NCBI RefSeq assembly: GCF_019218755.1
Contig: NZ_JAHUWZ010000004.1
Coordinates: forward strand, 434,001 to 498,000
Source of the DNA: Acidovorax sp. sif1233
Lineage (GTDB): Bacteria > Pseudomonadota > Gammaproteobacteria > Burkholderiales > Burkholderiaceae_C
Length of the DNA: 64,000 nucleotides
Direction of reading: 5' to 3'
How positions within the stretch are numbered: the first letter of the stretch is position 1; each line of letters opens with the position of its first letter. Both the position numbers and the translations under genes were made by a program. The notes under the pieces are model-generated. The model did no database searches and was not told where the DNA came from. It saw only the letters and a list, made by a program, of their open reading frames with translations. This document shows positions 26,919 through 35,105 of the stretch, in pieces.

Positions 26919-28676
26919 CTATGCTGTTTGGGGTTGCAGGCGCCCAGCAGAGGTCCGATTCGGACTGGCTGTCGGTTCACTTGTTTTCCTTGCGAGCGTC
27001 TGACCGACGACATAGCCAAAAGTGAGCGCTGGACCGAGGGTGATGCCTGCGCCTGGGTAGTTGCCGCCCATGATGCTGGCGGCGTCATTGCCAACTGCAT
27101 ACAAGCCCTTGACTGGCTGCCGGTCCTTTGAAAGGACTTGGCAGGACTCATCGGTTGCCAGCCCTGCGAACGTCCCGATTTCACCCACAACTATCTTGAT
27201 GGCATAGAACGGACCTCTATGGATCGGGGCCATGCAGGGGTTGGGCTTGACCAGCGAGTCGCCCTGATACCGGTTATAGGCGGTGCTTCCCTTGGCAAAC
27301 TTTGTGTCCACTCCAGACGCGGCATCCCGATTGAAGGCTTCGACCTCTTCTTGGAGGGCGGCGGCTGGAACGCCGATGAGGCTCGCCAGTTCCTGAAGGC
27401 TGCTGCCTCGCTTCAAATAGCCACTTTTGAGATGCTTGCCAATGGGCAGAGGGAATGGAGCTACCGCCCCCAACCCATATTCGCGCAGGTGCTCGTGATC
27501 ACAGACGAGCCAGCAGGTCACTTCGGCGGACCCTTTGCAAGCTTTCACGAGGTCCTGAATGAAGTCGTGATAAGACATCGCCTCGTTGGTAAATCGCCGC
27601 CCCCTTGAAGTCACGGCGATCACACCGGGCTTCGCGCGATCGATGAAGTGCGGCATAACTCCCTGGGTGCCATCCTTGCGCTGGACCACCGAGGTTGGAC
27701 ACCAGGCGGCCGCATTCGGGATGCTGGGATCGACCCATCCCCCTACGGATTCGCCGAGGCGCAACCCGTCACCGGTGTTCAGCGCAGGGGACGGAGTGAA
27801 GTGCTCTCGGCCGGTTGGCGCATGTGGGAACAACTGCTTGCGACGCTCGATGTCGTAGGGAAAGCCACCACAGGCAAGAACGACGCCTCTGCGCACTCGA
27901 ACTTCTACTGACTTGCCGTCCCGCACCACAGTTGCACCCACGACCGCATCGCCTTCCACGATGAGTTTTTTGACCGGAGCATTCAGCCACACGGGGATGT
28001 TCAGGTCCATGCCGGCCTTGGCCAGCCGACCGGCCAGTGCATTGCCGTTGGTCAGCGTCATCCCACGGCCGTACCTGACAACATCCATGAGATGTCCGCC
28101 GAAGCGCTTGGCAACATACAAGAATGACTCGAGCGACTTGAAGGCACGCAAGAAGTGCCACAGCTCCTTACCTGATCCAAGCATCATCCCGAAAACCGTC
28201 AACTCGGGCACGGGGGGGGCGAGTTTTGAAACATAGGCTCCGAGTTCACGGGCATCGAATGGGCGGGTCACCATGGAGCGGCCACCTGGCTGGCCGCCGG
28301 GGGCCTCTGCGTGATAGTCCGGAAACACTGGCGGCATGTCGAATTGCACGCACGTTTTTTCCGTGAAGAAATCAATGGCCTTTGGCCCGTTCTCGATAAA
28401 GGCGTCTACGCGCGCGGGATCGAAATGCGTAGTGGTTTCGTGCTGCAGGTATGCCCGTGCCGCCCCTGGGGGTTCGCTGATGCCTTGCTCCCTGGCGAGC
28501 TTTGTCCCGGGAATCCACAACCAGCCACCAGACCGGGCCGTGGTGCCCCCATAGACAGGCGCCTTGTCGACAACCAGTACCTTCAACCCCTCGTACGCAG
28601 CCGTCACGGCCGCGGACATGCCGGACGCTCCAGTTCCAACTACCAAAACGTCATAGCTCGTTTCCAGCTCACTCAT
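26919..28676 (-). CDS. FAD-dependent dehydrogenase of the 3-ketosteroid-delta-1-dehydrogenase/fumarate reductase type
   Basis: A 585-residue flavoprotein, first gene of the long operon. The ATG at 28674-28676 sits 8 bases after AAGGAG; earlier in-frame starts (GTG 28683, ATG 28680) are too close to it. FAD motifs: DVLVVGTGASGMSAAVTAAYEG with DK and GGTTARSGGWLW at the N-terminus, and YAVGNDAASIMGGNYPGAG near the end. Relatives introduce C=C bonds next to a ring ketone (KstD) or desaturate and aromatise oxocyclohexane carboxylates. Together with the SDR and HmgA this suggests ring dehydrogenation of an alicyclic or steroid-like acid. The electron acceptor is unknown. Confidence 0.88.
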   Translation of the reverse strand: MSELETSYDVLVVGTGASGMSAAVTAAYEGLKVLVVDKAPVYGGTTARSGGWLWIPGTKLAREQGISEPPGAARAYLQHETTTHFDPARVDAFIENGPKAIDFFTEKTCVQFDMPPVFPDYHAEAPGGQPGGRSMVTRPFDARELGAYVSKLAPPVPELTVFGMMLGSGKELWHFLRAFKSLESFLYVAKRFGGHLMDVVRYGRGMTLTNGNALAGRLAKAGMDLNIPVWLNAPVKKLIVEGDAVVGATVVRDGKSVEVRVRRGVVLACGGFPYDIERRKQLFPHAPTGREHFTPSPALNTGDGLRLGESVGGWVDPSIPNAAAWCPTSVVQRKDGTQGVMPHFIDRAKPGVIAVTSRGRRFTNEAMSYHDFIQDLVKACKGSAEVTCWLVCDHEHLREYGLGAVAPFPLPIGKHLKSGYLKRGSSLQELASLIGVPAAALQEEVEAFNRDAASGVDTKFAKGSTAYNRYQGDSLVKPNPCMAPIHRGPFYAIKIVVGEIGTFAGLATDESCQVLSKDRQPVKGLYAVGNDAASIMGGNYPGAGITLGPALTFGYVVGQTLARKTSEPTASPNRTSAGRLQPQTA

Positions 28677-28735
28677 GGTCATCACTCCTTGGACGTAGGG
28701 GCCGCCTTTAGCGACCCAATGACGTTAGTATGGTG

Positions 28736-28758
28736 CTAATGCATTTTTTATAGACTAA
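28736..28758. promoter_or_regulatory. IclR-type box, copy 1 (FAD dehydrogenase / IclR-1 intergenic)
   Basis: CTAATGCAT, six bases, TAGACTAA. The same bipartite sequence recurs at 29714-29736 before IclR-2. It lies between the divergent operon and IclR-1 and so can control both. Confidence 0.65.
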
Positions 28759-28825
28759 TGGTTTACCCCAATCAAATGCAATTGAATGGATCAGATACCA
28801 TGCATCGACTACGGGGACATCTGTG

Positions 28826-29629
28826 ATGGAAGAAATTGACGTGGCCCCAGACAAGGCGCGCCGAGGCATTCAAGCCATAGAGGCTGGTGGGCAGCTGCTT
28901 CTTGCGCTGGAGGCCCACGGGCACCCTCTTCCCCTCAAGAAGCTTGCCTGGGCTGCCAACATGGCTCCGGGAAAGGCACACCCCTACTTGGTGAGCCTCT
29001 CAAAACTCGGTCTGGTGACTCAAGACGCCTCAACCGGCCACTACTGGCTCGGTCGTACCGCCATGGAACTGGGTCTCCTGACGCTTCGCACCGTCAATCC
29101 CTTGCGCGAAGCCGCACCGCTTGCGGAACTGCTCGCGCAAGAAACAGGGCACAGCGTTGCACTGTCTGTTTGGGGAAATCAAGGGCCGACAGTGGTATCG
29201 CTTTTCGATGCGACCTATCCCCTTCATACCAACATGCGTGTGGGGACGGTGATGTCTCTTGCCGGAACAGCAACGGGGCGCTTGTTCGTGGCCTATCTAC
29301 CTCGACAACTCATAGAAGAGTCACTGCTGGAGGATGACCGTCGCCTGGGCCCAGATATCGCAAAAACCGTTGAGCCGAGCGAACTGCAAGATATGCTCAG
29401 CTTGGTGCACGAACATGGACTCTCACGTTCCGTGGATATGCCTACCGTGGGGGTCAGCTCGTTTGCAGCCCCGGTTTTCGACTATTCGGGCAATGTTGTG
29501 ATGGCGGTCACACTCCTGGGGCGTACCCGGTCATTTGACACAGCCTGGAGCGGAAACCAGGCAAAGGCGGCAAGAGCATGCGGCTCAGCGATCTCCACGC
29601 GCCTCGGGAGCCTCCGGCGCGGCGCCTGA
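28826..29629 (+). CDS. IclR-family transcriptional regulator, paralogue 1
   Basis: A 267-residue IclR protein (ATG 28826, GGGGAC nine bases upstream). The N-terminal winged helix spans about 10-75 (RRGIQAIEAGGQLLLAL, MAPGKAHPYLVSLSKLGLV) and the effector domain follows (AQETGHSVALSVWGNQGPTVV, VMSLAGTATGRLFVAYLP). It is divergent from the FAD dehydrogenase gene that heads the catabolic operon. IclR regulators of aromatic pathways bind acids of the pathway. Two close paralogues follow, so separate effectors or hetero-regulation are likely. Confidence 0.9.
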   Translation: MEEIDVAPDKARRGIQAIEAGGQLLLALEAHGHPLPLKKLAWAANMAPGKAHPYLVSLSKLGLVTQDASTGHYWLGRTAMELGLLTLRTVNPLREAAPLAELLAQETGHSVALSVWGNQGPTVVSLFDATYPLHTNMRVGTVMSLAGTATGRLFVAYLPRQLIEESLLEDDRRLGPDIAKTVEPSELQDMLSLVHEHGLSRSVDMPTVGVSSFAAPVFDYSGNVVMAVTLLGRTRSFDTAWSGNQAKAARACGSAISTRLGSLRRGA

Positions 29630-29713
29630 GTGCAGAGCAAAAAAATGAACAGACGGAAACAAAAGCCCCATGGCTCCCGATTCAGCGCCGTATTGCGCCT
29701 GGTCACAGACATC

Positions 29714-29736
29714 CTAATGCATAAGCACTAGACTAA
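29714..29736. promoter_or_regulatory. IclR-type box, copy 2 (before IclR-2)
   Basis: Identical bipartite element CTAATGCAT-N6-TAGACTAA ending 10 bases before the IclR-2 ATG. At this position it would overlap the ribosome binding region or a proximal promoter, consistent with repression. Confidence 0.6.
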
Positions 29737-29746
29737 AAATTCATCT

Positions 29747-30619
29747 ATGGCAAACGAGACCGCCAAATTTAACTCCAAGGACAAGACCATGGGCGCACTT
29801 GATGAAGACGGCAATGAAGGTGGTTCCGAGAAGGAGCGCCGAGGAATTCAGTCTATTGAAGCCGGCGGTCAGTTGCTTCTCGCACTGGGTGCGCAAGGTC
29901 GCCCGTTGCCGTTGAGAGAACTGGCGCGAGCTGCCGACATGGCTCCAGGAAAGGCGCACCCCTATCTCGTGAGCTTTGCCAAGTTGGGGCTTGTGACCCA
30001 GGAAGCCTCGACGGGGTTCTATTGGCTAGGCCCCACGGCAATGCAACTAGGCCTTGTGACCCTCCGCATGCTCAATCCAGTACGCGAAGCCACTCCCTTC
30101 GCCGAGCAGCTGGCGCGGGAAACTGGGCACAGCGTCGGATTGTCCGTCTGGGGAAATCAAGGCCCGACGATGGTCTTCCTCTTTGACGCCATCTATCCGC
30201 TGCACACCAACATCCGTACTGGAACGGTAATGTCCCTTGCCGGTACTGCGACTGGTCGATTGTTCGCCGCATACCTTCCCGCGAAACTGATCGAAGAGTC
30301 GTTGCTGGAAGACGAGCGGCGCTTAGGGCCGGACATTGCGAAACCCGTCGACACGGAAGAACTGCAGAGAATGTTGATCGAGGTGCGCAAGCATGGGGTA
30401 TCGCGCTCGGTCAACAACCCCACCCCTGGTGTTTGCTCCTTTGCCGCGCCCGTCTTTGACTATTCAGGCAACATCGTCCTGGGCGTCACGCTCATGGGGC
30501 GCTCAAGGTCTTTTGACACGGACTGGAATGGCACCCAAGCCACAGCCGTGCGCGCATGCGGCCAAGAGGTATCCAAACGCCTAGGCGGACCTTCAAGAGC
30601 CTCTCTGGATCCGCGCTGA
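29747..30619 (+). CDS. IclR-family transcriptional regulator, paralogue 2
   Basis: This 290-residue IclR protein is plainly a duplicate of paralogue 1: both share RRGIQ.IEAGGQLLLAL, MAPGKAHPYLVS, VWGNQGPT and LLEDxRRLGPDIAK. It has about 20 additional N-terminal residues (MANETAKFNSK...). Winged helix about 30-95; effector domain about 110-280. It is convergent with IclR-3. The likely role is control of the LivK-2/monooxygenase side or fine tuning of the main operon. Confidence 0.9.
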   Translation: MANETAKFNSKDKTMGALDEDGNEGGSEKERRGIQSIEAGGQLLLALGAQGRPLPLRELARAADMAPGKAHPYLVSFAKLGLVTQEASTGFYWLGPTAMQLGLVTLRMLNPVREATPFAEQLARETGHSVGLSVWGNQGPTMVFLFDAIYPLHTNIRTGTVMSLAGTATGRLFAAYLPAKLIEESLLEDERRLGPDIAKPVDTEELQRMLIEVRKHGVSRSVNNPTPGVCSFAAPVFDYSGNIVLGVTLMGRSRSFDTDWNGTQATAVRACGQEVSKRLGGPSRASLDPR

Positions 30620-30659
30620 CATCCATTGGCCGGGATGGCCTGCCGCTGGCGAGGTTCAC

Positions 30660-31484
30660 CTACGCCTTCCTGAATCCGAGCCTCTGCGAGATAGCGAGGG
30701 CACAAGTGCGCAGGGCCACGGCCATCGGACCATTCCAATCAGGGTCAAAGGTACCCGTAGGGCCCATCATCGTGATAGTCAGGGCAATCGCGCCGGAGTA
30801 GTCAAAGACTGGTGCCGAGAACGAAACAATCCCCGGCGTTGGATGATTCACCCCTCGCGACATTCCCCGCGCCCTCACCTCCTCGATCAGATCCTCAACC
30901 GCCTTGCCATCAAGCGGATGGGCAATGTCAGGGCCCAAACGGATGTAGTCATCCTGAAGCATCCGGTCGATCAATGGCCTTTGCAAATAAGCTGAATACA
31001 CCCTGCCGGTTGCTGTATTGGCCAGCGACATCACCGTTCCGGTACGGATGTTGGTGTTGATCGGGTACGCAGCGTCGATCAGGCGAACGATGACGGGCCC
31101 GAGGTTTCCCCAGACCGCGATCGCAACCGTGTGCCCGGTTTCAGCAGCCAACGCCTCCGCCATGGGCGTCGCTTCGCGAATGGGATTGAGAGTCTGCAGC
31201 CCGGTGAGCCCCAATTGGATCGCCATAGGTCCCAGCAAGTACTGACCAGTTACGGGGTCCTGTGCCACGAGCCCGATCTTCCCAAAGCTCACCAAGTAGG
31301 GATGGATCTTCCCGGAAGGCATGCTGACAGCCTTGGTCAGGTCCCTGAGGGCCATAGGCCTTGGCTCAGAAGCCAACACCTTCAGTATTTCCCCCCCCAC
31401 CTCTATTGACTGGATTCCACGGCGCTCACGGCCACTAGGGTGCGACGGACTCAAATCGTCATCTTGCGGGGCAGTCAGTTTCAT
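30660..31484 (-). CDS. IclR-family transcriptional regulator, paralogue 3
   Basis: A 274-residue IclR protein, more divergent from the other two but sharing RRGIQSIEVGGEIL, MPSGKIHPYLVSFGKIGLV and TGTVMSLANTATGRVYSAYL. It is transcribed away from the LivK-2/monooxygenase unit; the 183-base gap between them contains a degenerate IclR box and a direct repeat. By position it should control uptake and hydroxylation genes to its right. Effector unknown. Confidence 0.9.
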   Translation of the reverse strand: MKLTAPQDDDLSPSHPSGRERRGIQSIEVGGEILKVLASEPRPMALRDLTKAVSMPSGKIHPYLVSFGKIGLVAQDPVTGQYLLGPMAIQLGLTGLQTLNPIREATPMAEALAAETGHTVAIAVWGNLGPVIVRLIDAAYPINTNIRTGTVMSLANTATGRVYSAYLQRPLIDRMLQDDYIRLGPDIAHPLDGKAVEDLIEEVRARGMSRGVNHPTPGIVSFSAPVFDYSGAIALTITMMGPTGTFDPDWNGPMAVALRTCALAISQRLGFRKA

Positions 31485-31534
31485 AGGGCGAAATCATAGG
31501 CCCAATCAGACAGGCAGGCGAAATTCAACAATGA

Positions 31535-31593
31535 CTAACGCACTTGCATAGGGTAAATACTAGTTATAGTTTAGCGAGCTAGATAAATACTAG
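31535..31593. promoter_or_regulatory. IclR-3/LivK-2 divergent control region
   Basis: CTAACGCAC (31535-31543) and TAGGGTAA (31549-31556) look like a degenerate copy of the IclR box with one base less between halves. TAAATACTAG occurs exactly twice, 31554-31563 and 31584-31593, 30 bases apart, about three helical turns. Confidence 0.5.
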
Positions 31594-31667
31594 CGTCTGA
31601 CAGCGCGGAGTGCGTGATTCACATCCGCCAACTCGGCGCATCCGCCCTTTTTCACTCGGAGACAAAC

Positions 31668-32858
31668 ATGAGAAACCTTCTGACAGCACGTCGACTGGCC
31701 CTTGCGGCAGTTGCATTCGTTTCACTGGCAGCCGCAGCGCAAGACATCAAGCTGGGGTTCAACGGTGACCTGTCTGCCTCGCCATCTGCACAAAGCGGGG
31801 CGGCAGGCGTGCTCGGAATTCGCGCCGCTATTGACGACATCAACGCTGCAGGGGGCGTGCTTGGCCGCAAGCTCACACTGGTGATCCGTGACGATCAATC
31901 CCAGCCACCCAAATCGATCCAGAACATGAGCGAGTTGATCGACAACGAGAAGGTGGTAGCCGTGCTTGGCCCCACCAACTCTGGGAACGCGATGGCCTGG
32001 AAACACATTCCCAATCAGAAAAAAGTTGTCTCCATGGGCATGATCGGCGGCGGAACCGACATCACCAAACCGATGAGCCCGGGTGCTGAAAACTACATGT
32101 TCCGCGTCTCCATCGTTGACAGGGAGCAGGTGGTGGGTTTGATGGCCTATGCGAAAAAAGCGGGAGCCAAGAAGCTCGGCCTGGTGGCGGAGACCACGGG
32201 TTATGGCCAAGGTGGGCTCAAGGACATGACCGAGATCGCAAAGCTGCAAGGCCTGGATGTCGTTGCCACGGAGAGATTCGCTGTTGGTGACACAGATATG
32301 ACCTCACAGCTGAGCAAACTCAAAGCAGCAGGTGTGGACACGCTCGTGGTTTGGGCTCAGGGAACGCCCACTGGCCAGCTGGTCCGCAGCATGGAGAAGG
32401 TCAACTATTTCCCGAATGTCCTGTCATCCTGGGCCGCAGACAACATCACGTTTTATGACGCGGCGGGCCAAGCCTTGGCCGAAAAGCCAATTTTCATGCG
32501 CACCATGGTTGATGCCGTCGCCCCCAAGCAGAAGGCCCTCTTTGAGCGCACCAAGGACAAATTGGCCGCAGCAAGTGCATTTCCGTTCGTCGCCCATGGA
32601 TACGACGCAACGCTGCTGCTGGTAGCCGCCATCAAGCAAGCGGGCTCCACCGACGGAGCAAAGATGCGCGAGGCACTGGAAAACCTGCAAGCGCCGATCG
32701 ATGGCATCAAGAAGACTTATGAACGCCCCTTCTCGCCGACAAGTCATGAAGCACTGACCGCTAGCGACTTCGCTTTCGTCAAATGGACAGGGGGCAAGCT
32801 CACTCAGGTGAACGATGCAACGACCAAGTTGCTGCAATCGCCTGATTTCAAGCGCTAG
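31668..32858 (+). CDS. HAAT-family periplasmic binding protein (LivK-like), copy 2
   Basis: A 396-residue paralogue of the LivK-like protein at 24845-26041, with a Sec signal (RRLALAAVAFVSLAAAAQ) after an ATG at 31668 preceded by GGAG. Long stretches are the same in the two proteins, including SASPSAQSG, PPKSIQNMSELID and GPTNSGNAMAWKH, but ligand-side segments differ (VSMGMIGGGTD versus IPVIGNVGSGTD). It has no permease of its own and could deliver a related ligand to the same LivH/LivM-LivG complex. A hairpin lies downstream. Confidence 0.93.
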   Translation: MRNLLTARRLALAAVAFVSLAAAAQDIKLGFNGDLSASPSAQSGAAGVLGIRAAIDDINAAGGVLGRKLTLVIRDDQSQPPKSIQNMSELIDNEKVVAVLGPTNSGNAMAWKHIPNQKKVVSMGMIGGGTDITKPMSPGAENYMFRVSIVDREQVVGLMAYAKKAGAKKLGLVAETTGYGQGGLKDMTEIAKLQGLDVVATERFAVGDTDMTSQLSKLKAAGVDTLVVWAQGTPTGQLVRSMEKVNYFPNVLSSWAADNITFYDAAGQALAEKPIFMRTMVDAVAPKQKALFERTKDKLAAASAFPFVAHGYDATLLLVAAIKQAGSTDGAKMREALENLQAPIDGIKKTYERPFSPTSHEALTASDFAFVKWTGGKLTQVNDATTKLLQSPDFKR

Positions 32859-32868
32859 ATGCCGTCGC

Positions 32869-32900
32869 AGGCCCCATCGGCAGCTGCTTTGCTGGGGCCT
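32869..32900 (+). terminator. Hairpin between LivK-2 and the monooxygenase gene
   Basis: AGGCCCCA (32869-32876) pairs with TGGGGCCT (32893-32900) around a 16-base loop, 10 bases past the LivK-2 stop. There is no clear T-run, so it may attenuate rather than end transcription into the monooxygenase gene. Confidence 0.45.
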
Positions 32901-32969
32901 CCGCCTTCGATTGGCTTATCGCGCCTAGGCGCGATGCCACTGGAATTCAGTCCCCCGCAGAAGCACCCA

Positions 32970-34682
32970 ATGAACATCCTCGAACTTCGGCCCGACATGT
33001 CAGGGCATGAGATACAGGCACTCAAGTTTGCCTACGAGCCTTCGCCCGACCAGCGCAATGAGCATCCTACGCACCACCCTGTCGTTGTCATCGGCGCTGG
33101 GCCAGTGGGTCTCAGCCTCGCCATAGACCTCGCTCAACGCGGACAGAAGGTCCTGCTGCTGGACAACGATGATCGGCTGTCGAACGGATCGCGCGCCATC
33201 TGCTTTGCCAAGCGCACACTGGAAATTTGGGATCGATTGGGCGTGGGCGACGCCTGCGTCGACAAGGGCGTCTCGTGGAATGTGGGCAGGCTGTTCCGCG
33301 GCAGCGAGCAGGTATACCAATTCGACCTGCTGCCGGAACAGGGCCACGAACGCCCCGCCTTTATCAATCTTCAACAGTACTACGCAGAAGCGTACCTGCT
33401 GCAACGAGCAACCGCGCTTCCCAATTTGGAAATCCGCTGGAAGAACGCTGTGGTCGCCTTGGATCAGATAGAGGGCGAAAACGGAAAAGTCATTGTGGGA
33501 GTCGATACGCCAGATGGCCCGTATCAAGCGACTTCCGACTATGTCGTCGCGTGTGATGGTGGACGGTCCAGCGTTCGCGCGCTCATGGGTCTTGAGAGCA
33601 AGGGGCAGGTATTCCAGGACCGGTTCCTGATCGCCGATGTCAAGATGACTGCGGACTTCCCCGCCGAACGCTGGTTCTGGTTTGACCCACCTTTCCATCC
33701 GAACCAGAGCGTCCTTCTACATCGCCAACCCGACAACGTCTGGCGAATCGATTTCCAGCTCGGGTGGGATGCAGATCCAGACGAAGAGAAGAAGTTGGAG
33801 CGAATCACTCCGCGCATCAACGCAATGATGCGTCAGGCGCTTGGCCGACAAGTCCCCTTCGAACTGGAATGGGCGAGCGTTTACACGTTTGTTTGTCTAC
33901 GCATGGAGCGCTTTCGTCATGGCAGAGTGATCTTTGCAGGAGACAGCGCCCACGGAGTTTCGCCGTTCGGAGCCCGCGGCGCGAACTCTGGCATTCAGGA
34001 TGCGGAGAATCTCGCCTGGAAACTGGACGCTGTCCTCAAAGGGAAAGCGACAGCGCTGGCGGCTGAGGCCCTCCTGGACAGCTACGGCACCGAACGTGAA
34101 TACGCCGCAGACGAGAACCTGCTGAACTCAACCCGCGCCACCGACTTCATCACCCCAAAAAGCGAAATCAGCAAGCAGTTTCGCGATGCGACCCTTGATC
34201 TCGCAACCGAATTTCCATTCGCGCGTCAACTGGTCAACAGCGGGAGACTGTCTGTTCCGGCTACTTTGGAGACCTCGCCTCTGAACACTCCAGACAGCGA
34301 GAAATTCGACTCGCCGATCCGTCCGGGTGCCCCTGCCGCAGATGCCCCGATAACCCATGCAGGAAAGACAGAATGGTTTCTGCGGCAATTGGGTCAAGAC
34401 TTCACATTGGTGGTCTATTCGAATGAAATACCTGCCGACCTTGCTCAAACTGAAGTTGACAAGGTACTGGTGGTGACCGGAGTGACATCACTGCAGGACG
34501 GTCCAGGTCTCAGGGTGATCTGCGACAACGAAGGTCTGTTCGCCCGCCGCTACGACGCGCGCCCCGGCAACGCATGGTTGATGCGCCCCGACCAGCATGT
34601 ATGCGCGCGCTGGCGTGCACCTCGAGCCGCAGACGTCGGGGCCGCATTGCTGCGAGCTCTCGGAAGCCCCATCCAGGACTGA
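32970..34682 (+). CDS. FAD-dependent aromatic monooxygenase (MhpA/PobA-type class A)
   Basis: A 570-residue group A flavoprotein hydroxylase. Start ATG 32970 (MNILELRPD). FAD/NAD(P)H motifs are clear: PVVVIGAGPVGLSLAIDLAQRG with D after VLLLD, the DG motif VVACDGGRSSVR, and GRVIFAGDSAHGVSPFGARGANSG. A C-terminal thioredoxin-like part is present (about 430-570). It should ortho/para-hydroxylate a phenolic ring using NAD(P)H and O2; in this context a hydroxyphenylacetate to homogentisate step is the simplest guess. The DUF2783 gene begins 1 base after its stop. Confidence 0.9.
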   Translation: MNILELRPDMSGHEIQALKFAYEPSPDQRNEHPTHHPVVVIGAGPVGLSLAIDLAQRGQKVLLLDNDDRLSNGSRAICFAKRTLEIWDRLGVGDACVDKGVSWNVGRLFRGSEQVYQFDLLPEQGHERPAFINLQQYYAEAYLLQRATALPNLEIRWKNAVVALDQIEGENGKVIVGVDTPDGPYQATSDYVVACDGGRSSVRALMGLESKGQVFQDRFLIADVKMTADFPAERWFWFDPPFHPNQSVLLHRQPDNVWRIDFQLGWDADPDEEKKLERITPRINAMMRQALGRQVPFELEWASVYTFVCLRMERFRHGRVIFAGDSAHGVSPFGARGANSGIQDAENLAWKLDAVLKGKATALAAEALLDSYGTEREYAADENLLNSTRATDFITPKSEISKQFRDATLDLATEFPFARQLVNSGRLSVPATLETSPLNTPDSEKFDSPIRPGAPAADAPITHAGKTEWFLRQLGQDFTLVVYSNEIPADLAQTEVDKVLVVTGVTSLQDGPGLRVICDNEGLFARRYDARPGNAWLMRPDQHVCARWRAPRAADVGAALLRALGSPIQD

Positions 34683-34683
34683 T

Positions 34684-34890
34684 ATGAATCTCATCACGAC
34701 ACCGAACTTCGAAGCCGCGGACGAATTCTATGAAAGCTTGATAGAGACGCATCGCGAGCTCGACCTGACGCAGAGCCACGAACTAAACATAAAGCTCGTG
34801 CTATTGCTCGCTAACCATGTAGGAAAGCGTGATGTATTGTCGGCCGCACTGACCGCGGCGCGACGCAACACCTGCGCTGAAAAACCATAG
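34684..34890 (+). CDS. DUF2783 small protein
   Basis: 68 residues starting MNLITTPNFEAADEFYESL, one base after the monooxygenase stop, so translation is coupled. The pattern F..ADEFYE.LI..H..L.....LN.KLVLLLANHVG and the final LSAAL.AAR fit DUF2783, a family repeatedly found next to flavin monooxygenases. Function unknown; perhaps a monooxygenase partner or stabiliser. It is the last gene of the catabolic region before glmS. Confidence 0.8.
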   Translation: MNLITTPNFEAADEFYESLIETHRELDLTQSHELNIKLVLLLANHVGKRDVLSAALTAARRNTCAEKP

Positions 34891-35105
34891 GCCAGCGCGA
34901 TGCGGGGGAAATGGGGTGAAGGTGACCTGCACCGGCCAGGATGGTTGAGGAACTGTTCATCAGCGAGCCCGCGCCGATCGCCATGCGGGGTTGTCCACAA
35001 CGAGCTACCGGGAACCGCCCAAGATGACCGAGGCAGCTGCCTGGCTGAGCGCGCGCATCGTCGAGCTGGTCTACCAGCGCCGGCGCTTCGGCCAACACCC
35101 CGCAC

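Noticed and set aside
34891-35105. Tn7-type transposon end at the glmS 3' side
   Set aside because: Position is right, but no Tn7-like end repeats or tns genes were recognised; short frames here have no motif.
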